Shown here piece after piece: positions 1-8,862 of a DNA stretch of 36,409 nucleotides. A model generated the notes under the pieces. The model saw nothing but the letters and a program-made list of their open reading frames with translations. It was not told the DNA's origin and searched no databases. Source of the stretch: Chloroflexota bacterium (GTDB lineage: Bacteria; Chloroflexota; Limnocylindria; Limnocylindrales; CSP1-4); the NCBI GenBank assembly GCA_003156975.1, contig PMIE01000048.1, forward strand, positions 13,408-49,816, in the 5' to 3' direction. The position numbers were made by a program, and so were the translations under genes. How positions within the stretch are numbered: the first letter of the stretch is position 1; each line of letters opens with the position of its first letter.

Positions 1-30
1 ATCTTCAACCCCAAACTCAGGGACATCTAA
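1..30 (+). CDS. 3' end of ABC transporter permease (partial)
   Basis: The first nine codons of frame 1 read IFNPKLRDI and end in TAA at 28-30, three bases before the next start. DppC/OppC-type permeases commonly end in a segment like 'ALDPRLR', and in such operons the two ATPase genes directly follow the permease. The identity as permease is inferred from this short tail and the position; the rest of the gene lies outside the window. Confidence 0.5.
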   Translation: MFNPKLRDI

Positions 31-33
31 CCC

Positions 34-996
34 GTGAGCCTTCAAGTTACGGACCTCCGGGTCTACTACAGAACGCTGGCCGGCGACGTCAAGGCCCTCG
101 ATGGGGCCACCTTCTCAATCGCCGACAAGGAAATCATGGGCCTCGCGGGCGAGTCCGGCTGCGGCAAGTCAACACTTGGCAACAGCCTGATCCGGCTCGA
201 TGGACGCATGAAGTACATCGGCGGCAGTGTCAATCTCGACGGCAATGAGCTGCCCATCTGGGACCAGACGGGCATGAACGAGTTCCGTTTCAAACAAGTC
301 TCGGTGATCCCGCAGTACGCCATGAGCGCGATGAACCCCACTCGCAAGATCGGCAAGATGATCGGCGAACTCGTGGAATCGCGTGGGATCAGCTACGAAG
401 AGATCAAGTCCGAACTCGATCGTCGGGTCGACCTTGTCGGCCTGGACGAGGATGTTCTGAACCGCTACCCGATGGAACTCTCGGGCGGCATGAAGCAGCG
501 CATGGTGATGGTCATCTCAACGTTGCTGGACCCATCGCTGCTGATCGCCGACGAAGTCACGTCCGCCCTTGACGTTTCCACTCAAAGGGCAGTTGCGGAG
601 ACTCTCGTTAGCTTCCGCGACCATGGTTTCGTCAAGAGCATGATCGTCATTACTCACGACGTCTCGATCCTGTACCAGACGGCAGACACGATCCTGATCA
701 TGTACGCGGGCAAACTGGCCGAGAAGGCCCCCACGAAGACCATCATCGAGAAGCCGCTTCACCCCTACACCAGGATGCTGATCTCGTCTCTGCCCGAAGT
801 GGGCGTCCGGTATGAGACGAAGAAGCTCGTCGGAATTCCGGGCAGTCCTCCTTCGCTCTTGAACCCGCCGACGGGCTGCCGCTTCCGAGCGCGCTGCCCG
901 CTTGCGTTCGCCAAGTGCGCGGAAGAACCGCCATTCATCAAGATCGCGAACGACCACGAGGTCGCCTGCTGGAAGGCCACCGGATCAGATGCTTAG
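34..996 (+). CDS. Peptide/beta-glucoside-type ABC transporter ATPase (DppD/OppD family)
   Basis: A cytoplasmic ATP-hydrolysing subunit of about 320 residues, the normal length for OppD/DppD. Visible motifs are Walker A GESGCGKST, the signature LSGGMKQR and Walker B LLIADE, followed by SALD and a switch histidine in VITHDV. The C-terminal oligopeptide-transporter extension is complete, with the conserved GCRFRARCP...KC...C cysteine pattern. The start is GTG at 34, three bases after the upstream stop. The residue after the Walker B glutamate is Val (DEVTSALD) where most relatives have Pro. It overlaps the next ATPase by 8 bp, so the two are surely co-expressed. Family-5 transporters carry peptides, but in Thermotoga and in the archaeal CUT2-like group they carry cellobiose and other oligosaccharides. 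The two GH94 phosphorylases downstream make a beta-glucoside substrate more likely here (inference). Confidence 0.9.
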   Translation: MSLQVTDLRVYYRTLAGDVKALDGATFSIADKEIMGLAGESGCGKSTLGNSLIRLDGRMKYIGGSVNLDGNELPIWDQTGMNEFRFKQVSVIPQYAMSAMNPTRKIGKMIGELVESRGISYEEIKSELDRRVDLVGLDEDVLNRYPMELSGGMKQRMVMVISTLLDPSLLIADEVTSALDVSTQRAVAETLVSFRDHGFVKSMIVITHDVSILYQTADTILIMYAGKLAEKAPTKTIIEKPLHPYTRMLISSLPEVGVRYETKKLVGIPGSPPSLLNPPTGCRFRARCPLAFAKCAEEPPFIKIANDHEVACWKATGSDA

Positions 997-1951
997 CCTC
1001 AACAGAGTCTCCAAGTTCTACAAGATCGGCACCTTCGGCGGCAAGGAGCTGGCGGCCGTACGCGACGTCAGCTTCGACGTGAACCGCGGCGAGGTCGTCT
1101 CGCTAATCGGCGAGAGCGGGAGCGGAAAGACGACCATCGGCAAGATGGTGCTGAAGCTGATCGAGATCAGCCGGGGCTCCATCACCTTCGATGGCACGGA
1201 CGTGGCGGGCATCAAGGGTGGGGCCGTGAAGTCCTACTACCGCGAAGTGCAGGGGGTCTTCCAGGACCCATTCAGCTCGTACAACCCCATCTTCAAGGCG
1301 GATCGCGTTTTCACCATGATCCGCAGCGAGTACTACCCGGAAATGTCCCGTTCCGATTGGGACGCCAAGGTCGAGACCGCACTGGCGGGCGTTAGCCTCG
1401 AGCCCGACCAGGTGCTCAACAAGTACCCACATCAGCTCAGCGGCGGCCAATTGCAGCGGCTGCTCGTGGCTCGGGCGCTCTTGCTGGATCTCAAGTTCCT
1501 CGTGGCAGACGAGATCATCAGCATGCTCGACGCCTCCACCAGAATCGACGTCCTGAACCTGTTGGCAGAGTTAAAGGACCGTGGGATGGGGATTCTGTTC
1601 ATCACCCACGACCTCTCACTTGGCAACTACATCAGCCAAAAGACGGTGATCCTTCGGCGCGGGGTCGTCGTAGAAATGGGCGCCACGGACAAGGTGTTTG
1701 GCAATCCAACTCACCCTTACACCAAAGTCCTGATCTCCTCCGTGCCGCAACTCCATAAGAAATGGGCTGAAGTGGAGGCTGAGATCCAGGCTCACGGCGG
1801 AGACCACGATGGCGTGTGCCTCTATCACGAAGCGTATCCGCCGACTGGCCAGGCCGGCGATGGCCCCGGCGATCGCCCAGCGATGGTTAAGGTAGAAGAC
1901 GATCACTTCGTCGGCTGCTTCGATCTCGGCCAGGGGATCTGCAAGGCCTAG
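989..1951 (+). CDS. Peptide/beta-glucoside-type ABC transporter ATPase (DppF/OppF family)
   Basis: Second ATPase of the same importer, 320 residues. The ATG at 989 is chosen because it gives MLSLNRVSKFY, the usual start of this family, and overlaps the previous stop by 8 bp; an earlier in-frame start would lie deep inside the upstream gene. Walker A is GESGSGKTT, the Q-loop is VFQDPFSSYNP, the signature is LSGGQLQR, and the H-loop is FITHDL. The Walker B/D-loop reads VADEIISMLDAST, again without the usual Pro after the glutamate. The C-terminal extension is shortened and keeps only two cysteines (DGVCLYHE and VGCF), unlike the four-cysteine tail of its partner. OppD/OppF-type ATPases act as a heterodimer under two permeases. 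A 122-bp gap separates it from the first GH94 gene. Confidence 0.9.
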   Translation: MLSLNRVSKFYKIGTFGGKELAAVRDVSFDVNRGEVVSLIGESGSGKTTIGKMVLKLIEISRGSITFDGTDVAGIKGGAVKSYYREVQGVFQDPFSSYNPIFKADRVFTMIRSEYYPEMSRSDWDAKVETALAGVSLEPDQVLNKYPHQLSGGQLQRLLVARALLLDLKFLVADEIISMLDASTRIDVLNLLAELKDRGMGILFITHDLSLGNYISQKTVILRRGVVVEMGATDKVFGNPTHPYTKVLISSVPQLHKKWAEVEAEIQAHGGDHDGVCLYHEAYPPTGQAGDGPGDRPAMVKVEDDHFVGCFDLGQGICKA

Positions 1952-2073
1952 TTCGGGACCAAGGCCCCAGGGCGTGGAGGATCGGGAGTCATCCCCTCGG
2001 TTCGCTACTGCCCGGGGCCGCGGGTCTACAGTGGGTGGCCACATGCGGCATCCGCATGTCCGGGAGGAGCTTC

Positions 2074-4524
2074 ATGCGCTACGGCAATTTCGACGATGAG
2101 GCGCGCGAGTACGTCATCACCAGGCCGGACACGCCGCTCCCCTGGATCAACTACCTGGGCAACGAGGCCTACTTCGGGATCATCTCGAACACCGCGGGCG
2201 GCTACTCCTTCTACCGCGACGCGCGCCTTCGCCGCCTGACTCGATACCGCTACAACAACGCACCGCTGGATCTCGGCGGGCGCTACATCTACCTCCGGGA
2301 CGACGACTCGAGCGAGTTCTGGAGCCCGAGCTGGCAGCCGACTCAGCGCGATCTCGAGGACTACAGCTGCCGGCACGGTTTGGGCTACTCGATCATCGGC
2401 TCCCGCTACCGCGGCATTCGGGCCGAAACGTGCTACTTCGTGCCGCTCGGCGAGAACCTGGAGATCTGGCGCGTCCGGGTGACGAACGAGCGCTCCGCCC
2501 CGGCGAAGGTCTCGCTCTTCAGCTCGGTTGAGTTCTGCCTGTGGGAAGCGCTGGAGGACAACACCAACTTCCAGCGCAATTACTCGACCGGCCAGGTGGA
2601 AGTCGAGGACGGGGTCATCTATCACAAGACGGAGTACCGCGAGCGGCGCAACCACTTCGCGTACTTCGCCTGCTCCGAGCCGCTGGCCGGCTGGGAGACG
2701 CAACGCGAGGCGTTCCTGGGGCCCTACCGCGGCTGGGATCGCCCGATCGTGGTAGAGCAGGGCAAGGCGACAGATTCGATGGCTCACGGCTGGCAGCCCA
2801 TGGGCTCTCACCACGTCCGCCTCGAGCTGGCCGCCGGCGAGACGAGGGAAGTCGAATTCGTGCTCGGATACAGCGAGAACCCTGCGGAACGCAAGTTCGA
2901 TCCTCCGGGTTCTCAGCGCATCGACAAGCGGACCGTCAAGCCGGTCATCGCCAGGTACCTGGCGCCCGCGGCCGTGGCCGAGGCTTTCGACGCCCTGCGC
3001 GCCTACTGGACGGATCTACTCGGCACCTTCCAGATCGAGACCGGCAACGAGCACGTCGATCGGATGGTCAACATCTGGAACGCATACCAGTGCATGGTCA
3101 CGTTCAACCTCTCGAGATCGGCCTCGTTGTTCGAGTCCGGCATCGGACGGGGGATGGGCTTCCGCGACTCAAATCAGGACTTGCTCGGCTTCGTCCACAT
3201 GATCCCGGCAAGGGCGAGGGAACGGATCCTGGACATCGCCGCGACACAGCTCCCCACAGGCGGCGCCTACCACCAGTACCAGCCACTGACCAAACGTGGC
3301 AACAACGAGGTTGGATCCGGCTTCAACGACGACCCGGCCTGGCTGGTCCTGGGCGTGGCGGCGTATCTCAAGGAAACCGGAGACACGAGCCTTCTCGACG
3401 AGCTGGTCCCGTACGACAACAAGCCCGGTTCCGAGAAGCCGCTGTACGAGCACCTTGAGCGCTCCATCCAGTACACGCTCGACCGCCTGGGGCCCCACTA
3501 CCTGCCGCTCATCGGGCGGGCCGACTGGAACGACTGCCTGAACCTGAACTGCTTCTCCGAGACGCCGGGTGAGTCGTTCCAGACGACGGAGAACAAGGCC
3601 GGCGGGGTCGCGGAGTCGGTCTTCATCGGCGGCCTGTTCGTCCTGGCGGCCCGGGAGATGGAGGGAATTGCCACCCGTCGGGGCGATGCGGTCGAAGCGG
3701 CCTTGTGCCACGACGTGGCCATCGCCATGACCGGCGCCGTCGAGACGGCCGGTTGGGACGGCGCCTGGTTCCGGCGCGCCTACGACTACTTCGGCAACGT
3801 CGTCGGCTCGGCCCAAAGCGAAGAGGGCCAGATCTTCATAGAGCCGCAGGGCATGTGCATCCTGGCCGGCATCGGCCTCGATGACGGCAAGGCAGTGCAG
3901 GCGCTCGGCTCGGTCCGGGAGAAGCTCGCGACACCGCACGGCATCGTCCTGCAGACCCCGGCCTATACGCACTACTACCTGAATCTGGGGGAGATCTCCA
4001 CATATCCGGAGGGATACAAGGAGAACGCGGGCATCTTCTGCCACACCAACCCGTGGCTGATGATCGCCGAGTCCATGGCCGGCAACGGCGAGGGCGCCCT
4101 GGACTACTACATGCGGATCAACCCTTCCGCGCGCGAGGGGATCTCCGAGATCCACCGCTGCGAGCCCTATGTCTACGCCCAGATGATCGCCGGCAAGGAT
4201 GCGCCGACTCATGGAGAGGCGAAGAACTCCTGGTTGAGCGGCACGGCCGCGTGGAACTTCGTGGCAATCAGCCAGTGGATCCTGGGCATCCGGCCCGAGC
4301 ACGACGGCCTCCGGATAGACCCGGTGCTGCCGGCAGACTGGGGCGAGTTCACGGTCCATCGCCGGTTCCGCGACGCCACGTATCGGATCGTGATCCGAAA
4401 GGCGGCCGGCAAGACCGGTCGCGTGGGCTCTTTGCTTGTGGATGGCCGTGAGATCCAGGGAAACCTCGCCCCGCTCCCGGCTACTCCCGGCAAGACGATC
4501 GAGGTGGAGGCGTTCGTCAGGTGA
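2074..4524 (+). CDS. Cellobiose phosphorylase (GH94)
   Basis: Predicted to split cellobiose with inorganic phosphate into alpha-glucose-1-phosphate and glucose in the cytoplasm, saving one ATP per disaccharide. The 816 residues match the GH94 family length. Seen: GRGMGFRDSNQDLLG in the (alpha/alpha)6 barrel, the IGRADWNDCLNLNCFSETPGESFQTT block with the catalytic-acid motif ADWNDC at 483-488, the WIEPQG-like FIEPQG, and ENAGIFCHTNPW near the phosphate site. These blocks closely follow characterised cellobiose phosphorylases of the Cellulomonas/Clostridium type. The ATG at 2074 is preferred over upstream GTG/ATG codons because GGGAGGAG lies five or so bases before it and the product then aligns with the next gene's product. 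It sits behind the ABC genes and overlaps the following paralogue by 4 bp (GTGA). There is no signal peptide, consistent with intracellular phosphorolysis. Confidence 0.88.
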   Translation: MRYGNFDDEAREYVITRPDTPLPWINYLGNEAYFGIISNTAGGYSFYRDARLRRLTRYRYNNAPLDLGGRYIYLRDDDSSEFWSPSWQPTQRDLEDYSCRHGLGYSIIGSRYRGIRAETCYFVPLGENLEIWRVRVTNERSAPAKVSLFSSVEFCLWEALEDNTNFQRNYSTGQVEVEDGVIYHKTEYRERRNHFAYFACSEPLAGWETQREAFLGPYRGWDRPIVVEQGKATDSMAHGWQPMGSHHVRLELAAGETREVEFVLGYSENPAERKFDPPGSQRIDKRTVKPVIARYLAPAAVAEAFDALRAYWTDLLGTFQIETGNEHVDRMVNIWNAYQCMVTFNLSRSASLFESGIGRGMGFRDSNQDLLGFVHMIPARARERILDIAATQLPTGGAYHQYQPLTKRGNNEVGSGFNDDPAWLVLGVAAYLKETGDTSLLDELVPYDNKPGSEKPLYEHLERSIQYTLDRLGPHYLPLIGRADWNDCLNLNCFSETPGESFQTTENKAGGVAESVFIGGLFVLAAREMEGIATRRGDAVEAALCHDVAIAMTGAVETAGWDGAWFRRAYDYFGNVVGSAQSEEGQIFIEPQGMCILAGIGLDDGKAVQALGSVREKLATPHGIVLQTPAYTHYYLNLGEISTYPEGYKENAGIFCHTNPWLMIAESMAGNGEGALDYYMRINPSAREGISEIHRCEPYVYAQMIAGKDAPTHGEAKNSWLSGTAAWNFVAISQWILGIRPEHDGLRIDPVLPADWGEFTVHRRFRDATYRIVIRKAAGKTGRVGSLLVDGREIQGNLAPLPATPGKTIEVEAFVR

Positions 4525-6947
4525 GTGAAGAGGCGGCGGCCATCGGCGTCAACCCATACGGGTACTTCGACGAGGCCGCCCGAGAGTACGTCATCACCAG
4601 GCCGGATACGCCCACGCCCTGGATCAACTACATCGGCGAGGGCCGCTATGGCGGCATCGTCTCCAACACCGGTGGCGGCTATTCGTTCGATCGCGATCCG
4701 CGGAACCGCCGAGTTACCCGCTACCGCTACAACGCCATTCCGGCGGATCAGCCGGGCCGGTATGTCTACCTGCGCGACCAGGAGACCGGTGAGTATTGGA
4801 GCCCCACGTGGCAGCCGGTCCGGCGGGACCTCGATGCCTACGAGTGCCGTCACGGCACGGCGTATACGCGCATTGCCAGTACATATAGAGGGATCGAGGC
4901 GGAGATCACGTACTTCGTCCCGCCCAGCCCCGCCGATGAGCCCGTCCCTTGCGAATTGTGGATTCTGCGTGTTCGCAACACGGGCACGGCCCCACGGCGC
5001 CTGCGCGCCTTCAGCTACGCCGAGTTCAGCTTCTTCGACGCCCACAACGACATGGTCAACCTCGACTGGGCCCAGCACATCGTCTTCAGCTCATGCGAAG
5101 ACGATGTCATTCGAGTCAGGACGAAGTTCAATCCGCTTGTCTACTTCTTCGGATCGAGCGAGAGCCCGGTCGGCTACACCTGCGATCGTGAGGATTTCGT
5201 CGGCCGCAGCCGCGACCTTTCGGACCCGATCGTCGTCGAGACCGGTGAGCCCAGCAACGCCCCGTCCCCACGAGGCAACAGCGTGGGGTCGCTGACTCAT
5301 GAAATGGACCTGGCGCCGGGCGAGGAGCGCCGGATGGTGTACGTCATGGGCGCCACGGAACGACCGGCCGAGATCGCCCGAACCGTTGCTCGTTTCAAGA
5401 ACCCTGCCGAGGTAGACGCGGCATTGGCCGGGCTCCGCGAGGATTGGGATGCCTACCTCTCGCGCTTCACTGTCGAGACGCCGGACGCCGACACGAACGC
5501 AATGCTCAACTTCTGGAACCCGGTCCAGTGCCGGACCACGCTCTACTGGTCCCGATTCGTCTCCGGCTACGAAACCGGCATGGGGCGCGGCATGGGCACG
5601 CGGGACAGCGGCCAGGACACGCTCGGCACGATGCATACCGTTCCGGACCATGCCCGGCGGATGTTGACTCGAATCTGGGAGATGCAGTTCACCGACGGGC
5701 ATACGTGGCACCAGTTCTTCCCGCTCACCGGCGAGGGCGGACCGGGTCTGGCAGCGGAGTACCCGGAGTGGCCGCAATGGTTCTCCGACGATCACCTCTG
5801 GCTGGTCATCGCGGTCTGCGCCTACTTGCGCGAAACCGGCGACTTCGCCTACCTGGACCAGCGCCTGCCCTTCGTGGACGGCGGCGAGGAGACCGTCTGG
5901 GTGCACATCCTGCGGGCGGTCGAGTTCACGCTCGCGAACCTCGGCCCTCACGGTCTGCCCCGATCCGGCTTCTCCGACTGGAACGACACGCTCAACGTCG
6001 ACCACGGCTCCGGCAAAGCGGAGAGCGTCTGGACGGGCACACAGTTCTGCCGGGCGATGCTCGACCTGGCCGACATCTGCCGGCACGCCGATCGCAAGTC
6101 GGAGGCTCTGGCGGGCATCGAGGCCGAGGCGGCAGCAAGGTTCGTGAGGCTGCATGCGGAGATGGCCGCGGCGATCAACGGCTGCGCCTGGGACGGCGCC
6201 TGGTACGCCCGTTCGTTCGATGACGAGGGCTTGCCGATCGGGGTCTCGGGTGCGGCGCACCACGCCATCGACTTGATTCCCCAGAGTTGGTCGGTGATCG
6301 GCGAGGTTGCCACGCGCGAGCGAGGCGAGCAGGCGATGCGATCGGCCGACGAGAAGCTCAATACGAAGTTCGGGCTGGCCCTTCTCTGGCCGCCCTACGA
6401 CGGCTTCGACCCGCGCATTTGCGGCACGTCGACCTTCGTGCCAGGGGCGAAGGAGAACGGCGGGATCTTCTGCCACTCCAACCCGTGGTCCATGGTGGCC
6501 GCCGCGATGCTCGGTTGGGGCGACGAGGCCTACCGCTACTACCGCCAGATCCTGCCCCTCGCCCGGACCGACTCGGACGTATACAAGGTGGAGCCGTACG
6601 TCTACCCGCAGAACATCTGCGGGCCGGCTCACCCATCCTTCGGGATGGCCCGCAACGCCTGGCTCACCGGGGCGGCGGCATGGACCTGCGTCGCCGCCAC
6701 CCAATGGATCCTCGGCATCCGCCCAACCTTCGAGGGGCTGCGCGTGGCCCCGGCAATGCCACTGCACTGGCCCGGCTTCAAGGCCCATCGCGAATTCCGC
6801 GGCACGGCCTACGAGATCTCCGTGAGTCGAGAGGGGCAGGGGAATGGGGTCTCGCTGATGGTCGACGGAGTGGCCGTTCCGGGCGACACGGTGCCGCTGC
6901 CGACGCCCGGGACCGCGGTAGTCCGAGTGGAAGTCGTCCTGCGCTGA
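4521..6947 (+). CDS. GH94 family glycoside phosphorylase, specificity unknown
   Basis: A paralogue of the preceding gene, 808 residues, starting at a GTG that overlaps its stop by 4 bp, so translational coupling is likely. It shares the N-terminal EAAREYVITRPDTPTPWINYIG block, the barrel motif GMGRGMGTRDSGQDTLG and KENGGIFCHSNPW. The catalytic-acid region is SGFSDWNDTLN (SDWNDT at 485-490) and lacks the following NLNCFS..GESFQTT loop of true cellobiose phosphorylases; here it is the shorter VDHGSGKAESVW. That loop lies near the acceptor sites, so a different acceptor is likely (for example an aldonic acid, a longer cello-oligosaccharide, or a different beta-linkage); I cannot choose. No signal peptide is visible. 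It is the last gene of the sugar operon, with a 176-bp gap after it. Confidence 0.85.
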   Translation: MSEEAAAIGVNPYGYFDEAAREYVITRPDTPTPWINYIGEGRYGGIVSNTGGGYSFDRDPRNRRVTRYRYNAIPADQPGRYVYLRDQETGEYWSPTWQPVRRDLDAYECRHGTAYTRIASTYRGIEAEITYFVPPSPADEPVPCELWILRVRNTGTAPRRLRAFSYAEFSFFDAHNDMVNLDWAQHIVFSSCEDDVIRVRTKFNPLVYFFGSSESPVGYTCDREDFVGRSRDLSDPIVVETGEPSNAPSPRGNSVGSLTHEMDLAPGEERRMVYVMGATERPAEIARTVARFKNPAEVDAALAGLREDWDAYLSRFTVETPDADTNAMLNFWNPVQCRTTLYWSRFVSGYETGMGRGMGTRDSGQDTLGTMHTVPDHARRMLTRIWEMQFTDGHTWHQFFPLTGEGGPGLAAEYPEWPQWFSDDHLWLVIAVCAYLRETGDFAYLDQRLPFVDGGEETVWVHILRAVEFTLANLGPHGLPRSGFSDWNDTLNVDHGSGKAESVWTGTQFCRAMLDLADICRHADRKSEALAGIEAEAAARFVRLHAEMAAAINGCAWDGAWYARSFDDEGLPIGVSGAAHHAIDLIPQSWSVIGEVATRERGEQAMRSADEKLNTKFGLALLWPPYDGFDPRICGTSTFVPGAKENGGIFCHSNPWSMVAAAMLGWGDEAYRYYRQILPLARTDSDVYKVEPYVYPQNICGPAHPSFGMARNAWLTGAAAWTCVAATQWILGIRPTFEGLRVAPAMPLHWPGFKAHREFRGTAYEISVSREGQGNGVSLMVDGVAVPGDTVPLPTPGTAVVRVEVVLR

Positions 6948-7123
6948 CGGCCCGTCGGCACAGGCTCAGGCGCCGCGTTCCGGCAATGGGACACCTTTCG
7001 ACTCGCGCGACCGGGTCGTCAGGGGTTAGAGTGACGAAGTCGCCGCCTGGAGGCTCTCCCGGCGGTCATCCCGTGACCATATCCCGTCCGGCACCGGGCC
7101 GGAAACCGCTGAGGTAGTTCGCG

Positions 7124-7681
7124 GTGTCGACCGGCGTACTGTTGCCTCTTCTCGTCTTCGCGGCTCTGGGTCTGCCCATCTTCGCCCTGCTATGGCGCGT
7201 CTTCGTGGTGGGCGGTGAGCTGCGGCGGGACGCCCAGCATGGCCGCGCGGCGAAGGACCTCGCTCATCGAGCGGACTGGTCCCTGGCCGAGCTCTCGGAG
7301 ATCGTGGACGATATTCGCCGGCACAAGACGGGACCCGAGGCCGGCGCAGCGAGCCTTGCGGCCTCCGAGGAAGCGCTGCGTCGGTACGCTGTGGAAGCCG
7401 AGGCAATCGACAAGCGCGCAACGCATGCCGAGGGCGGGGGCCTGTTGCCCGAGATAGAACGCGCCCAGCGAGCCGTCGAGCTGATCGAATACGGCCGCGG
7501 GCTGATGCTCGATCCACACGCCGACGCCAGCGAGGGCGAGACTTCCGTCAAGCGCGGCTACCTCAACCTATTGCACGCTCGGGAGGCGATCCGCGCCAGG
7601 GGCGCCGAGATCGAAGCCGGCGTGCTCCCGCCCTCCGCCCGGCCGAACACGGACCCACTCGGCCCGAGCCGCAAGCGTTAG
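7124..7681 (+). CDS. Small membrane-anchored protein of unknown function
   Basis: A 185-residue product with one N-terminal membrane segment (GVLLPLLVFAALGLPIFALLW, residues about 4-24) followed by a charged, mostly helical cytoplasmic or extracytoplasmic part rich in Ala, Glu and Arg, and a Pro-rich tail. I do not recognise a named domain. The start is GTG at 7124 with GAGGTAG about six bases upstream. It stands alone, about 100 bp before nrdR on the same strand, and may be transcribed with it. Helical repeats such as LAASEEALRRYAVEAEAIDKR suggest a coiled-coil, perhaps a scaffold role; that is inference only. Confidence 0.7.
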   Translation: MSTGVLLPLLVFAALGLPIFALLWRVFVVGGELRRDAQHGRAAKDLAHRADWSLAELSEIVDDIRRHKTGPEAGAASLAASEEALRRYAVEAEAIDKRATHAEGGGLLPEIERAQRAVELIEYGRGLMLDPHADASEGETSVKRGYLNLLHAREAIRARGAEIEAGVLPPSARPNTDPLGPSRKR

Positions 7682-7783
7682 GGCGGAAGCGGGCGACAGC
7701 ACACCTCGGGCCACGACCGGCCTGCCCGCCCCTCGGTGCTATTCTCGCGGGAGCCGGAGTGGCATTTGTCTGGAGGTCTGTCG

Positions 7784-8257
7784 ATGCGGTGTCCGCGATG
7801 CGGCGAACGGGAGACCCGGGTCGTGGACTCGCGTGACCTGGACGAAGCCAGCATCCGACGCCGCCGCGAATGCGAGACGTGTGGAGCCCGCTTCACGACC
7901 TACGAGCGCATCGAGGCCCCGCGGCTGGTCGTCGTCAAGCGCGATGGCTCTCGAGTTGAGTTCGACCGCGAGAAGCTCGTCTCGGGCTTTCGCAAAGCCC
8001 TGACGCGACGGCCGCTGCCGGAAGATGCCGCAGAGCAGGCCGCGGACCAGATCGAGGCTCAGCTGCGGGCCGGCGGCGCCACCGAGGTGGACTCGTCGGA
8101 GATCGGCAGGATGGCGATGGACAAGCTGCGGACGCTGGATCAGATCGCCTACATTCGTTTCGCCAGCGTGTACCAGAGCTTCGAGGACATCGAGACGCTG
8201 AAGCGGGAGGTCGACAACCTGTACGCCCAGCGCGAAAGCGGAGCCACCGTCAAATGA
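7784..8257 (+). CDS. nrdR: Transcriptional repressor NrdR
   Basis: A 157-residue repressor of ribonucleotide reductase genes that reads the ATP/dATP pool. The N-terminal zinc ribbon is MRCPRCGE with Cys3/Cys6 and Cys30/Cys33 in [17 protein letters not shown], the diagnostic NrdR signature. The ATP-cone follows from about residue 47 ([26 protein letters not shown]) to about 135. The ATG at 7784 is chosen because the zinc ribbon begins there and a GGAGG lies eight bases before it. No ribonucleotide reductase gene is in the window, so its target must lie elsewhere. The next gene, dcd, overlaps by 4 bp, which couples a dNTP-pool sensor with a pyrimidine dNTP enzyme in one transcript. Confidence 0.95.
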   Translation: MRCPRCGERETRVVDSRDLDEASIRRRRECETCGARFTTYERIEAPRLVVVKRDGSRVEFDREKLVSGFRKALTRRPLPEDAAEQAADQIEAQLRAGGATEVDSSEIGRMAMDKLRTLDQIAYIRFASVYQSFEDIETLKREVDNLYAQRESGATVK

Positions 8258-8862
8258 GCGTTCTCTCAGATCGCGACATAGGGGTCGCCCTGGCCACCGG
8301 CCGGATTCGAGTGGATCCGTACGACCCCGCGGACCTGCAGCCGTCTTCCATCGATCTGCATCTGGACCGAAGCTTCCGCGTCTTCCGCAACAACCGCTAC
8401 CCGTTCATCGACGTCCGCTCCCCGCAGCCGGACCTGACGGAGCTCCTCAACGTCACCGACGACGAGCCGTTCGTTCTGCATCCCGGCGAGTTCGTGCTGG
8501 GCCAGACGATCGAATGGGTGGAGTTGCCGGACGATCTTGTCGCCCGTCTCGAGGGCAAGTCCTCCCTGGGCCGGCTCGGCCTGCTCATCCATTCGACCGC
8601 GGGTTATGTCGATCCCGGCTGGAAGGGCAAGCTCACACTCGAGCTTTCGAACGTCGCCAACTTGCCGATCGCGCTGTACTTTGGGATGAAGATCGGGCAG
8701 ATCAGCTTCTTCGAGATGTCCAGCCCGGTCGATCGGCCGTACGGCTCGGCGGGCCTGGGTTCGAAATACCAGGGCCAGTCAGAGCCGACGGCCTCTGCCT
8801 ACTTCCGGGATTTCGACAGTGGACGCCGCAGTACAGCCGCGCCGGATAGGAGCGCTCGATGA
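8254..8862 (+). CDS. dcd: dCTP deaminase (probably dUMP-forming)
   Basis: A trimeric dCTP deaminase of 202 residues supplying dUMP/dUTP for thymidylate synthesis. Seen: the [12 protein letters not shown]-terminus, [33 protein letters not shown], the catalytic block [13 protein letters not shown] followed by LTLELSN with the active-site Glu, and [12 protein letters not shown] near the C-terminus. The GSKYQGQ..PT ending and TAGY.DPG resemble the Mycobacterium and Methanocaldococcus enzymes that both deaminate dCTP and remove pyrophosphate to yield dUMP, rather than the E. coli enzyme; this specificity is inferred. It begins in an ATGA overlap with nrdR and ends in an ATGA overlap with the MBL-fold gene. 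Confidence 0.93.
   Translation: MSVLSDRDIGVALATGRIRVDPYDPADLQPSSIDLHLDRSFRVFRNNRYPFIDVRSPQPDLTELLNVTDDEPFVLHPGEFVLGQTIEWVELPDDLVARLEGKSSLGRLGLLIHSTAGYVDPGWKGKLTLELSNVANLPIALYFGMKIGQISFFEMSSPVDRPYGSAGLGSKYQGQSEPTASAYFRDFDSGRRSTAAPDRSAR

Noticed and set aside
5091-6788. 565-codon antisense open frame opposite the second GH94 gene
   Set aside because: It mirrors the codon pattern of the GH94 gene, has no family motifs, and high GC alone produces such long antisense frames. The same holds for 3169-4359 and 16738-17928.
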